This document shows positions 42,390 through 50,918 of a DNA stretch of 64,000 nucleotides, piece after piece. The position numbers were made by a program, and so were the translations under genes. The notes under the pieces are model-generated. The model worked only from the letters and a program-made list of their open reading frames with translations, searched no databases and was not told where the DNA came from. The stretch's first letter is position 1. Every line of letters starts with the position of its first letter. Source of the DNA: Longimicrobium sp. (GTDB lineage: Bacteria; Gemmatimonadota; Gemmatimonadetes; Longimicrobiales; Longimicrobiaceae); NCBI GenBank assembly GCA_036387335.1, contig DASVTZ010000014.1, positions 1-64,000 on the forward strand, given 5' to 3'.

Positions 42390-43972
42390 CCGGCGGCCTC
42401 GGCGTGCGCGGGGCTCGCGTGCGCGGCCATCGTGCGCCCCACCCGCAGCGCGTTTGCGGCGATGGTGAGGCTCGGGTTCACCCCGGCGGAGGTGGGGAAG
42501 CAGCTTCCATCCGTCACGTACAGGTTCTCCAGGCCGCGGAAGCGGCAGTCGCGGTCGAGCGGGGCGGTGCGCTCGTCGTCGCCCATGCGCACGGTGCCCA
42601 CGGCGTGCGAAAAGGTGCTCACCTTCCACGTCGCGGTCCCCCACGCACCGGCGCGGCGCAGGATCTTCTTGGCGCGTCTCACCAGGGCGGCGCGGGCGGC
42701 GAGGTCGCGCGGCGAGTAGAGCGAGGTGACGCTCATGCGCGGGAGTCCGAAGCGGTCGATTGCGCCCGGGTCGATGCGGACGCCGTTCTCCGCCCGCGGC
42801 TGGTCCTCGGCGATGGAGAGGAGCCCCGTCATGTGCTCCACCAGCGGCGTCGCCATCCGCGCGATCAGCTTCGGCAGACCGACTTCGAGCATGGCGGCGG
42901 GCGGTCCCATCACCTGCTGCATGTTGCCGAGCTTGCCTGGAGGCGCGTCCTTTTCATCCACCCCAAAATAGAAGTCGTGGATGGCGAGCTGCTTGTGGTG
43001 CTCGTTGCCGGGATTCGGGTTGCGCGGAAAGACGCCGTACGTCATCGCGTTGCAGTGGCGCATCAGGTAGCGTCCCACCGCGTGCCCGGCCGGGTTCATC
43101 CGCTCCAGCCCCGACGCCAGCAGGAGGTGCGGCGTGGCGAGCGCCCCCGCGGCGACCACGAAGCTATCCGCGCGCAGCACCAGCGGCTCCCCCGTGGCGC
43201 GATTGCGACACTCGACGGCGGCGACGCGGCCCCCTTCGGCCACCAGGCGCACGGCCAGGGTGTCGGTGAAGAGCTGCATCCCGCGCATCACCAGCTCGGG
43301 CACCATGCGCGTGGCGATGTCGTTCTTGGCCCCGATGGCGCAGGCGAAGGCATCGCAGGTGGTGCAGCGCCGGCACCCCGTCTCCGCCGCGTAGTTGATG
43401 GCGAGCGGGATGGGGAACGGGTGCAGCCCCAGCGACCGCGCCGCCGCCTCGATGCGCCGCGACGGGGCCGCGAGCGGAGAAGGCGGAAACGGATACGGTG
43501 CGCTGCGAGGGGGCTCGGTGGGGTCCGTGCCCGCGGCGCCGGCCACGCCCAGCAGGCGCTCGGCCTGCGTGTAGAACGGCTCCAGCGCGTCGTACGCAAA
43601 GGGCCACGCGGCCCCCGAGTCGCCCACGATCTCCGGCGCGGGCTCGAAGTCTCCCTGGCGGAAGCGGAACGACGAGCCGCCGTAGTACACCGAGGGTCCG
43701 CCGACGCAGGTGCACAGGTTCTGCTCGGCCCAGCGGCGCCCTTGGAGAACGCGGAAGGCGCTGTCCGGCGCGTAGGCGGGGGTGCGGACGAAGGCGCCCT
43801 CGCCCGCCCAGTTCTGCGGCCCGCGCTCCACCCATCCGCCGCGCTCCACCATCGCCACCCTCAACCCGGCCGCCACCAGCTCCCACGCCGCCATCGCGCC
43901 GCCGAAGCCGCTGCCGATCACCACGGCGTCGAGTTCCAGGAGTGGGGAGGACGGTGGCACAGGCAGAAACAT
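42386..43972 (-). CDS. GMC-family oxidoreductase
   Basis: A 528-residue FAD-dependent enzyme. The N-terminal dinucleotide motif is VVIGSGFGGAMAAWELV, the ring-binding segment VAMVERGGW follows, and near the C-terminus is the GMC_oxred_C signature with active-site His residues (STFSHAVGTVRMG) and the FAD end motif (NLYVTDGSCFPTSAGVNPSLTI is split across two segments). A cysteine cluster (CRRCTTCDAFAC) in the middle is a marked feature of the choline-dehydrogenase-like, non-fungal branch. Start ATG 43972 begins just before the FAD fold. First gene of a three-gene operon with Gfo/Idh/MocA and membrane protein. Confidence 0.9.
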   Translation of the reverse strand: MFLPVPPSSPLLELDAVVIGSGFGGAMAAWELVAAGLRVAMVERGGWVERGPQNWAGEGAFVRTPAYAPDSAFRVLQGRRWAEQNLCTCVGGPSVYYGGSSFRFRQGDFEPAPEIVGDSGAAWPFAYDALEPFYTQAERLLGVAGAAGTDPTEPPRSAPYPFPPSPLAAPSRRIEAAARSLGLHPFPIPLAINYAAETGCRRCTTCDAFACAIGAKNDIATRMVPELVMRGMQLFTDTLAVRLVAEGGRVAAVECRNRATGEPLVLRADSFVVAAGALATPHLLLASGLERMNPAGHAVGRYLMRHCNAMTYGVFPRNPNPGNEHHKQLAIHDFYFGVDEKDAPPGKLGNMQQVMGPPAAMLEVGLPKLIARMATPLVEHMTGLLSIAEDQPRAENGVRIDPGAIDRFGLPRMSVTSLYSPRDLAARAALVRRAKKILRRAGAWGTATWKVSTFSHAVGTVRMGDDERTAPLDRDCRFRGLENLYVTDGSCFPTSAGVNPSLTIAANALRVGRTMAAHASPAHAEAAG

Positions 43973-44083
43973 CAGGAAAGCGAATTCGCGCGGGAAGCCG
44001 CGTAAACTGCGGCGAAGCGGCGTCCGGCGCCAGTGGTGGGGGTGATTAGGGTATGGCCCTGGTTTGGCCCTGGTTGGGCCCTG

Positions 44084-44130
44084 GCGAGTGAACTCGCGGC
44101 AACAACGGCACAAAGTCCGCCTGCGCGGAC
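44084..44130. repeat. dispersed palindromic repeat (family A)
   Basis: GCGAGTGAACTCGC (44084-44097), spacer GGCAACAACGGCACAAA, and GTCCGCCTGCGCGGAC (44115-44130). It is almost identical to 37865-37911, differing only in the spacer. Confidence 0.82.
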
Positions 44131-44193
44131 TCGCGGTCGAGACCCCGCCCGTGCCTGCCGCCGCCCCGCACCCGCCGCAGCGCACCGACGCCG

Positions 44194-44303
44194 GTAGGGG
44201 CAGACCTGCGTGTCTGCCCGCCCTCGCCCCCGCCCCAATCCATGCGCCTCCGCACCACCGACCCACGGCAGGGGCAGCCCCACGTGGCTGCCCGTGCCCT
44301 GCC
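44194..44303. repeat. two GTAGGGGC-type hairpins (family B)
   Basis: GTAGGGGCAGACCTGCGTGT followed by CTGCCC forms the first hairpin (44194-44219). The second, from 44267, pairs GGCAGGGGCAGCC with GGCTGCCCGTGCCCTGCC. The matching units in the opposite direction are at 56665-56831. Confidence 0.7.
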
Positions 44304-44501
44304 ATTCGATGATCCTTGCTCCGCCGCCGCGGACCCGCCGTCCGCTGCTACGATGATTGTCTCCGCGATCCGCAAAAACCCCGCAAACCATTCGCTCGCC
44401 ACCAGTTCCGCAGATCGCGGGCTCCGCCACAGCGGTCCGAAGTGTGCATCGGGGGTGCCGCCCACGCAGCATCGGTTCACCGGCGACAGGAGAGCGCAAC
44501 A

Positions 44502-45341
44502 ATGGCACAGAACGACAACGCGGGCAGCGGGAGCACGGGCGGGCTCGGAAGCACGGGCGGCGGGCTCGGCGGGAGCACCGGTGGCGTGGGCGGCGGGCTC
44601 GGCGGAAGCACGGGCAGCGGGCTCGGGAGTGAGGGCGCCGTGACCGGCACCGGGAGCACGGGAAGCGGGTACGGGTCGCAGCCGGGCACGGCGGGCGGCT
44701 TCGACGACGATTTCGGCGCGCACGAGACGCACGTCTATCGCGGCGACTTCGAGGCGCGCACCGACCGCCCGGAGACGCACACGTACGAGCAGGCGCGCAC
44801 CGGCTACCAGATGGGCCACGAGGCGGCCGCGCAGCCCACATACCAGAACCGCGAGTACCAGGAAGTCGAGGTTGAGCTCGAGAAGACCCACGAGACCAGC
44901 CGCTTCGCCGAGGTGCGCGAGTACGTGCGCAGCGGCTTCGAGTGGAAGCGCGTGCTGGGCGGGCTGGCGCTGGCGGGCGGCGCGTACTGGGCCGGCAAGA
45001 AGGCGCTGGAGGCGGTCTCCGAGGGCAAGGAAGAGGAGACCCACTACCGCCGCCACTACGAGTCGCACCCGGCGCGGACGACGGTGGCGTACCCGCAGGC
45101 GCGCACCTACTACGTCGTGGGCTACACCGCCGCGCGCAACCCCGCATACACCGGCCGGAGCTTCGACGAGGTGGAGCCGGAGATCCGCCGCGGCTTCACG
45201 GGGAGCCGCGCGGGGACGTACGAGTCCATGCGCGACTTCTGCCGCTACGGCTACGAGCGCGGCACCGGGCGCGCGGGTGGCACTGGCGGGACTGCCGGCA
45301 CGGGCGGGACGGGCGGGACGGGCGGCATCGGGACAGCCTGA
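44502..45341 (+). CDS. Gly-rich protein with two copies of a charged domain
   Basis: A 279-residue protein. Residues about 1-70 are a Gly/Ser/Thr low-complexity segment. Two similar domains follow: one around YEQARTGYQMGHEAA and AEVREYVRSGFEW, the other around YPQARTYYVVGYTAA and ESMRDFCRYGYERG. Between them lies a hydrophobic stretch (VLGGLALAGGAYWAG) that could be a membrane segment or a glycine-zipper helix. The C-terminus is again Gly/Thr-rich. The ATG at 44502 follows AGGAGAG. I do not recognise the family; a stress or envelope role is a guess. Confidence 0.7.
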   Translation: MAQNDNAGSGSTGGLGSTGGGLGGSTGGVGGGLGGSTGSGLGSEGAVTGTGSTGSGYGSQPGTAGGFDDDFGAHETHVYRGDFEARTDRPETHTYEQARTGYQMGHEAAAQPTYQNREYQEVEVELEKTHETSRFAEVREYVRSGFEWKRVLGGLALAGGAYWAGKKALEAVSEGKEEETHYRRHYESHPARTTVAYPQARTYYVVGYTAARNPAYTGRSFDEVEPEIRRGFTGSRAGTYESMRDFCRYGYERGTGRAGGTGGTAGTGGTGGTGGIGTA

Positions 45342-45364
45342 CCGTCCTGACGCTGCCATGACCG

Positions 45365-45396
45365 AAGCCCCGGCGCTGGTTCAGCGCCGGGGCTTT
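45365..45396 (+). terminator. rho-independent terminator
   Basis: AAGCCCCGGCGCTG pairs with CAGCGCCGGGGCTT around a short loop, then T. It lies 23 bases after the stop of the Gly-rich protein gene. Confidence 0.85.
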
Positions 45397-45440
45397 GTCG
45401 TGGGCACATGCATGATCTCGCGCGAACGCCGGGGACGCGG

Positions 45441-45467
45441 TTTCACACAGAGACGCAGAGGAACGGG
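45441..45467 (+). repeat. dispersed CACAGAG-type repeat (family C)
   Basis: TTTCACACAGAGACGCAGAG followed by GAACGGG, downstream of the Gly-rich gene terminator. Same family as 2487, 11813, 12996 and 26507. Confidence 0.5.
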
Positions 45468-45513
45468 AAAGGCTACAGAGAACGTCCTTCTCGATTTCAC
45501 CACTGCCGACGCG

Positions 45514-46536
45514 TTACACACGTAAGAGTGGGGTGGCGAGTGCCTGGGCGCTCGCGGGATCGATCCGGCTCACCGGCGCGAACCCCGTGGTCTTCTTGAA
45601 GCTCATCCGGTGCACGAATCCCTTCATCGAATCCGATGGATCGACCGCGTCGAAGTTCAGCCGCTCCAGCGCCTCGCGCGGAAACGCGACAGACAGGATC
45701 GGCTGCTCGCGTACGTGGCCGCAGGTGGTGTCGAGTACGTCCGCGACCGCGGTGACGATGACGCCGTCGAGCGGGAGCAGCGCGAACACCTCTCGCGCAA
45801 TCCGGAGCACGCACCCGCATACGTAGTCCTGATACAGCTCGTTGAACCTGCCCCCGGGCATCTTCTTCACCGACAAACGCCCGCTCTGTAGAAGGGTTCG
45901 CTCTTCACGGGGAATCACTTCATCCGTGTTGACGTGAATCTCGGCCTCCGGAGGGCCGCTCTCGTGGAAGCCGAAGACGATTCTGCTTCCCAGCGCATCG
46001 ATCTCCTCGAACACGCCCGACTGCTCCAACGCGGCGAGCCATGCTTCGGCCTCTCCGGCGAGAATCGCGTGCGCGAGCTGCTGCGACTCGGCCCACTCGG
46101 CGCGCTGTTTCTCGTACTCTTTGAGCGCCGCCCGGTGGTCCTCTGTGTCCTGCTCGGCCGCACGAACAATCGCGGCGCGGAGCTCCTCCTGCTTGCGGTC
46201 GATTCTGCCCAGGAGCCGGTCCAATAGCCCTGGCCGGAACGCTTCCAGCGCCGCTTCCGCCTCGGCCGCACGCATGCGAGCCGGGAGGGGTTCGGGCGGC
46301 GGGGGCGCGTCCGCGATCCTGCGCCAGTCCCAGACCGGCCCGCAATCGCGCTGCATCGAGCGAAGCACGTCGACGTAGTTGGCGTGCTCCTGCGCCTCGT
46401 ACTCCGCCTGTTCCAGCGCCGCCATGCGTTCGTACTGCTTATGCTGGCGCTCGAGCTCGCGCTGGCGCCTCACCGCGGCTCGCTCGGCGCGGCGAGATGC
46501 CGCACCCATCGCCCTGATCGTGCCTCTCCAACCCAT
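45514..46536 (-). CDS. coiled-coil protein, unknown function
   Basis: A 340-residue protein. The first 90 residues are a highly charged helix, probably coiled coil (RAERAAVRRQRELERQHKQY, AALEQAEYEAQEHANY). A second coiled coil runs about residues 125-160 (RKQEELRAAIVRAAEQDTED). The last 150 residues form a globular alpha/beta domain (GVFEEIDALGSRIVFGFHES, LLPLDGVIVTAVADVLDT, ILSVAFPREALERLNF). No catalytic motif is recognised. It starts seven bases after the DUF4236 gene stop on the same strand, so the two are cotranscribed and may interact. Confidence 0.68.
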   Translation of the reverse strand: MGWRGTIRAMGAASRRAERAAVRRQRELERQHKQYERMAALEQAEYEAQEHANYVDVLRSMQRDCGPVWDWRRIADAPPPPEPLPARMRAAEAEAALEAFRPGLLDRLLGRIDRKQEELRAAIVRAAEQDTEDHRAALKEYEKQRAEWAESQQLAHAILAGEAEAWLAALEQSGVFEEIDALGSRIVFGFHESGPPEAEIHVNTDEVIPREERTLLQSGRLSVKKMPGGRFNELYQDYVCGCVLRIAREVFALLPLDGVIVTAVADVLDTTCGHVREQPILSVAFPREALERLNFDAVDPSDSMKGFVHRMSFKKTTGFAPVSRIDPASAQALATPLLRV

Positions 46537-46543
46537 CGTGCCT

Positions 46544-47269
46544 CTAGTTGCAGTAGGAATGGTCGACGTAGCGCTTCCGCCCGCTGGCGCTGTAGGTGTA
46601 GCATCCGCCGCGGGGGCCGGTGTAGTATCCGCGCGACTCGGCGGAAGAGCGGCGTGTGCCTCCGGACGAGAGCGAACGTGCCTTCGGCGTGCTTCGGGTG
46701 CGTTCGGGCGCCGGGTACGAGCGCACCGCATCACTGGCGCGGTACACGTATCCGTCGGGATTCCCCGCGTAGTCGTACAGCGGAGCCCACCCGTTCTCAT
46801 CCTTGGGCCCGAGGCGAACGGCGGTGCCGCGGGGGAGGGTGCGAAGCGCCGCGCCATGCTTGTTCGGCTCGCTGCGCACGTTGAGCGGTTCGTGGATGTA
46901 AAGCTCGTCCGTGGCTGGCGCAGGGGGCGCGCTCGTTTCGTAACCCGTGAGCGGTAGCGGACTGGGCGGTGAGGAGGGCGGACCGCTTCCGATGCACGTG
47001 CCCAGGATCACCAGCACGAAGAAGCCGCCGAGACACCCCACGCAGCCATTGCCGGCACGCCCGCTGGAGTCCATAGATCCCGAGCCGCCGTCCATCCGGG
47101 CGCGGTAGCTGAGCCCCGAGCCGGGAACGCCGGTGTTCAGGTATGTGCCGCGTCTGCCGCTGTTGATGCTGGCCCCCCGCCCGCCGATGGTCGTGCTGAC
47201 GCCGGAGCGCCCGACGTTCACACGCACGCCTGGTAGAATCTTGATGCTCTTCCGGAAACGAAACCCCAT
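46544..47269 (-). CDS. DUF4236 protein with SH3-like domain
   Basis: A 241-residue protein. The N-terminus is the DUF4236 signature (MGFRFRKSIKILPGVRVNVG and SVSTTIGG-like GVSTTIGGRG), usually found in proteins near phage or mobile-element genes. A membrane segment follows (CVGCLGGFFVLVILGTCIG), then an SH3_3-type domain (LYIHEPLNVRSEPNKHGAAL, LPRGTAVRLG, and YVYRASDAV) and a Cys/Tyr-rich C-terminus (GGCYTYSASGRKRYVDHSYC). The ATG at 47269 follows GGAG. It is upstream of the coiled-coil gene in one transcription unit. Confidence 0.78.
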   Translation of the reverse strand: MGFRFRKSIKILPGVRVNVGRSGVSTTIGGRGASINSGRRGTYLNTGVPGSGLSYRARMDGGSGSMDSSGRAGNGCVGCLGGFFVLVILGTCIGSGPPSSPPSPLPLTGYETSAPPAPATDELYIHEPLNVRSEPNKHGAALRTLPRGTAVRLGPKDENGWAPLYDYAGNPDGYVYRASDAVRSYPAPERTRSTPKARSLSSGGTRRSSAESRGYYTGPRGGCYTYSASGRKRYVDHSYCN

Positions 47270-47421
47270 ATTGATCTCCAGCAGAATTATTGAGCTCGCC
47301 CGTCGAAGTGGGTACCGCCTTTGTAGCGTTGTCGGACACCTCTCAGGGCTTTCACAGGCCGCGAGCCCAGCTAACGCGGCGCGTACGCCGTAGCTTACCT
47401 CCCACATAGAACCTCGCCAAG

Positions 47422-50103
47422 ATGCTTGCCAGGTACGCCGTGTTTGTGCTCTTCGCCTGCGCCGCCGCGTCATCCGACCTGGCTGGCCAGCCGTCACGTG
47501 CGCTGATGCCGATCGAGTTCGAGAACTCGGCGGAGTTCGGGTGGCTGCGGAAGGAGGTGCTGGCGAGGCGCACGCTGGACGAGCTGACGGGGCCGGCCAC
47601 CTGGCGCTTCACGGGGACGGGAACGCTGAGCTTCCCCACCCAGCCGAGTCTCGCTGGCGATCGCGTGATGCGCGTGGAGATGCAGATGTTCCGCGACGCG
47701 CCGGCGCCGACGCGCAACCGCCTGCCGAGCGTCAACCTGCGGCGCGCGTTCGAGGGCGAGGACTGGCGCGGCTACAACCGGCTCTCCATCTGGTTTCGCA
47801 CGGAGACGAGCGGCTTTCCGACCATCCCGATGCAGATCGTGCTGCACAACGACGGCGCGGAAAAGGTGCCCGACCGGTACGGCCGCGAGGGCATCCACTA
47901 CGTCACGCTCGCGCCCAACGGGTGGCAGCAGGTCGTGTGGGAGATCGAGCCGCTGCCGCGCGATCGCGTGACGGCCGTCGAGATCGGCTACTGGGCCAAC
48001 AAGATGCTCGCGGCGCCCGGCGACCGCGTCGCGTTCGAGATTGGACGCATCGAGCTCCAGCGCGTCGCTCCGGACCACCACACGGGGTGGAGCGTCGCGC
48101 CAGGGCGGATCTCGTTCAGCCACACCGGCTACGCGGCGGGCTTCTCGAAGACGGCGGTCGCGAGCGATCTGGCGGCCTCGGCTTTCGAGCTGGTGCGCGT
48201 GGATGGCCGCGCCCTCGGCGAGGTGGTGCTGCGAGGGCCGGTGCAGCGGGTGAGCAGCCGTCTCGGCTCGTTCCAGCAGATGGACTTCTCGGAGGTGAAT
48301 GCGCCCGGGCGCTACGTCCTCCGCGCCGGCGGCCAGACGACGCGGCCGTTTCGCATCGGCGCGGACGTGTGGGAGGGGACGGTGTGGAAGGCGCTCAACT
48401 TCTTCTACGGAAACCGCTGTGGCTTCGACGTGCCCGGCTCGCACGGCGTCGACCACCTGGACTGGTTCGCGACGCATGGCGGCCAGCGCATCGTGACGAG
48501 CGGCGGGTGGCACGATGCGGGCGACCTGTCGCAGGGGGTGATCAACACCGGCGAGGGGACGTACGCGCTCTTCGCCCTGGCCGAGCGGCTCCGCGCGCGC
48601 GGCGGGGACCCGGCGCTCGTGGCGCGGGTGCTGGAGGAAGCGAAGTGGGGGCTGGACTGGGTGCTGCGCGTGCGCTTCCCCGGCGGCTATCGCGTGGCCT
48701 TCGGGAGCCACAACCTGTGGACCAACAACGTGGTGGGCGACGAGGACGACCGCACCGTCGTCGCAAAGAACAACCCGAACGCCAACTACATCTCCGCGGC
48801 GGCGGGCGCGATCGCGTATCGCGTGCTCAAGGACAGCGACCCCGAGCTGGCCGCGCGCAGCCTGCGCATCGCCGAGGACGACTGGAGCCACGCCATCGTC
48901 GGCGTGGAAGGGCCGTCGACCTGGCACACGCCCGCCTTCGCCGCGACCCGCATGGAGCTCGCGGGGATCGGCGTCACCGCGTCGCTCGAGCTCTTCCGCG
49001 CAACGGGGGACCGCAAGTACGCCGACAAGGCGGTGGAGCTCGCGCGCGTCATCGTCGATTCGCAGCAGAAGCGCCCGGTCGGCGGCGCCTTTCCGCTCGC
49101 CGGGTTCTTTTATACGGGCCCGGACCGCGACACGCTCTTCCACCAGTTCCATCGCGGCAACGACCAGGCGCCGGTCGTTGCGCTGGCGCAGCTCACGGAG
49201 GCGCTGCCGGACCACCCGGACTGGATGAAGTGGTACTCCACGGTCGCCCTGCACGCTGAGTATCAGAAGCGCACCGCGTCCACGACCGCGCCGTACGGTG
49301 TTCTCCCCGCCTACGTCTACCGCCTGGGCGACGAGGCGAAGGAGGTGCCGGACTCGGGCGCGCTGCACGGGGGCAGTCGCGAGGCGTACCGTGCGCAGGT
49401 GAGCGCGGGGATGCCGATGGGCGACGGCTGGTTCCTGCGCGCGTTCCCGGTCTGGTTCGCGCGCCGCGGCAACTACGGCATCCTCCTCTCACAGGCGAAG
49501 GCGCTCTCCGCCGCGTCACGGCTCCGCGGCGACAGCGCGGGGATGGACCTGGCCCAGCGGCAGCTTCAGTGGGTCGTCGGGCGCAACCCCTTCGTCCAGA
49601 GCACGATGTACGGCGAGGGGTACGACTGGGCGCAGCAGTACAGCGTGTCGTCGGGCGACTTCGTCGGCTCGCTCCCGGTCGGGATGCAGAGCCGCGGCGT
49701 CACAGATCTGCCCTACTGGCCGGCGCAGAACATGTACGTGTACAAGGAGGTCTGGGTCCATCCCGTCAGCCGCTGGCTCTGGATGATGGAGGACCTGCTG
49801 GCCACCCCCGCGCCCGCCGCCTCCGCCGACTTTCAGGTCACCGCCACCACCGCCCGCAACGGCGACATCGCCATCCGCCTGACCACCCGCGACCCCGCCG
49901 TCCGCACAGTCGCCCTGCGCGTCGAGAACCTGCGCATCGAGCGGCCGTTGCGTACGGTGCAACAGCGCGGTCGCGGGCCCGCCATCGTCGAGTGGAAGGC
50001 GCGGCGGATCATCGCCGACGCCCCATGGTTCGCCATCGCCGTCCCCGATGGCGACCTGGCGCGGCGCCGCGAGGTGTTCGAGCTCGTGGGGAGCCGGCCC
50101 TGA
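47422..50103 (+). CDS. exported glycoside hydrolase family 9 enzyme with N-terminal Ig-like domain
   Basis: An 893-residue protein with a signal peptide (MLARYAVFVLFACAAASSDL). An N-terminal carbohydrate-binding-like beta domain (residues about 30-200) is followed by a CelD_N Ig-like domain (FSHTGYAAGFSKTAVASDL) and a GH9 (alpha/alpha)6 barrel. The catalytic pair is in SGGWHDAGD (Asp365 and Asp368). A conserved YKEVWVHPVSRWLWMMEDL segment near the end probably carries the acid Glu. GH9 enzymes cut cellulose, xyloglucan or other beta-glucans. There is no dockerin or sorting tail; the C-terminal 80 residues form an extra beta domain. Confidence 0.88.
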   Translation: MLARYAVFVLFACAAASSDLAGQPSRALMPIEFENSAEFGWLRKEVLARRTLDELTGPATWRFTGTGTLSFPTQPSLAGDRVMRVEMQMFRDAPAPTRNRLPSVNLRRAFEGEDWRGYNRLSIWFRTETSGFPTIPMQIVLHNDGAEKVPDRYGREGIHYVTLAPNGWQQVVWEIEPLPRDRVTAVEIGYWANKMLAAPGDRVAFEIGRIELQRVAPDHHTGWSVAPGRISFSHTGYAAGFSKTAVASDLAASAFELVRVDGRALGEVVLRGPVQRVSSRLGSFQQMDFSEVNAPGRYVLRAGGQTTRPFRIGADVWEGTVWKALNFFYGNRCGFDVPGSHGVDHLDWFATHGGQRIVTSGGWHDAGDLSQGVINTGEGTYALFALAERLRARGGDPALVARVLEEAKWGLDWVLRVRFPGGYRVAFGSHNLWTNNVVGDEDDRTVVAKNNPNANYISAAAGAIAYRVLKDSDPELAARSLRIAEDDWSHAIVGVEGPSTWHTPAFAATRMELAGIGVTASLELFRATGDRKYADKAVELARVIVDSQQKRPVGGAFPLAGFFYTGPDRDTLFHQFHRGNDQAPVVALAQLTEALPDHPDWMKWYSTVALHAEYQKRTASTTAPYGVLPAYVYRLGDEAKEVPDSGALHGGSREAYRAQVSAGMPMGDGWFLRAFPVWFARRGNYGILLSQAKALSAASRLRGDSAGMDLAQRQLQWVVGRNPFVQSTMYGEGYDWAQQYSVSSGDFVGSLPVGMQSRGVTDLPYWPAQNMYVYKEVWVHPVSRWLWMMEDLLATPAPAASADFQVTATTARNGDIAIRLTTRDPAVRTVALRVENLRIERPLRTVQQRGRGPAIVEWKARRIIADAPWFAIAVPDGDLARRREVFELVGSRP

Positions 50104-50243
50104 TCCCCTCGGTCTCTGGGGGGCATCTCACTACGATCCTATCCGAAGTCGTGGCAGCATGTGACTTCGGAGGAGGTGCCAGGTTGGACCATTCCTCGTC
50201 CGGGGAAACGCTCGTGCGAAGCGCCGAACCGAACCAACGACAG

Positions 50244-50277
50244 AACCCCGCCACCGGCGTGCATCCGTGGCGGGGTC
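50244..50277 (+). terminator. hairpin downstream of the GH9 gene
   Basis: AACCCCGCCAC pairs with GTGGCGGGGTC around a 12-base loop. It lacks a T tract, so termination is uncertain; it is 140 bases after the GH9 stop and directly before the HSDR_N remnant. Confidence 0.4.
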
Positions 50278-50322
50278 ATGTCACTTGGCGAGACGGAGCG
50301 CCCACTCGCTGCTGAAGGAAGG

Positions 50323-50425
50323 TATCCGAGCTCCTGCACTCTCGTCGTGAACGCCGCGAACAGGGGCCGCGTCCATGTCACACCCGAACAACTGACGCTC
50401 TGTCTCGGTAGTCACGAGCCCGGTT
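50323..50425 (-). pseudogene. deletion remnant of an HSDR_N-domain gene
   Basis: Two short segments match the intact gene at 51609-52748. 50323-50376 resembles its 3' end (the FTARVQELG codons; 51609-51670), and 50390-50425 resembles 51897-51930 (the VVTTETERQ codons). About 225 bases between them in the intact copy are missing here, so this is a piece of a second copy that has lost most of its length. It has no start and cannot make a protein of that family. Confidence 0.7.
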
Positions 50426-50465
50426 CCGCTACTGCGTCTCGTTGCACCTCTTCCGACGCGCGATC

Positions 50466-50918
50466 TCAGTGCCGAGCCGTGTCCTTGGCCGCCGAGGCGG
50501 GAAGCGGCTCGATCGGCTCGCTCCATACCTTTCGGTTGCCGGTAGACCCGTCTTCGGAGTATTCCGCGACGCCGTCGACGCGCCGGGCCCCGGCGGCACG
50601 CGCCGCGTTGACCGCCATCACGATGTCGTATCCGGTCACGTCGGGGGAGCTGAGCACCCGCACCACGCGCGTTCCTGGCCTTTGCGCATAGCGCCTCGCG
50701 AAGATGGTGTCGAGCTCCGCCACGCTCAGGTTCCGGGCGGCGTCCACTCCGTACTTCCCTTTGCCGAAGGCCCGAATGGTCACCACGTTCTCAGAGGGTG
50801 ACGCCGCGGGCAGGCCCGAACCGGAGGCCGAGATCTCCTGCTGGCGCGAGTCGCACGCCGCCGCAGTCGCGACCAGCGCCACGGCCAGGGCGCGCATCGT
50901 CTTCCATGAAGCGGTCAT
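50466..50918 (-). CDS. small lipoprotein with an ExbD/TolR-like domain
   Basis: A 150-residue protein with a lipoprotein-type signal (ALAVALVATAAACDSR). The mature part has the pattern of the periplasmic domain of ExbD/TolR: VVTIRAFGKGKYGVDAARNL, then a helix (SVAELDTIFARRYAQRPG), a central strand (TRVVRVLSSPDVTGYDIVMA) and the end AARAAGARRVDGVAE. ExbD normally has a membrane helix; here it is replaced by a lipid anchor. The ATG at 50918 follows GGAGGGTAGG and overlaps the stop of the upstream gene (ATGA). Confidence 0.6.
   Translation of the reverse strand: MTASWKTMRALAVALVATAAACDSRQQEISASGSGLPAASPSENVVTIRAFGKGKYGVDAARNLSVAELDTIFARRYAQRPGTRVVRVLSSPDVTGYDIVMAVNAARAAGARRVDGVAEYSEDGSTGNRKVWSEPIEPLPASAAKDTARH

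Larger units (their letters stand above)
43973..44501. other. repeat-rich intergenic region between divergent genes
   Basis: About 530 bases without a gene. It contains a short direct repeat of about GGCCCTGGTT at 44055-44083, a family A palindrome at 44084-44130 and two family B hairpins at 44194-44303. No strong promoter match was seen; the Shine-Dalgarno AGGAGAG of the downstream gene is at about 44489. Confidence 0.6.

Noticed and set aside
50139-50381. 80-codon minus-strand frame containing AAFTTRVQELG
   Set aside because: It is a piece of the HSDR_N remnant read through into unrelated sequence, not a gene.
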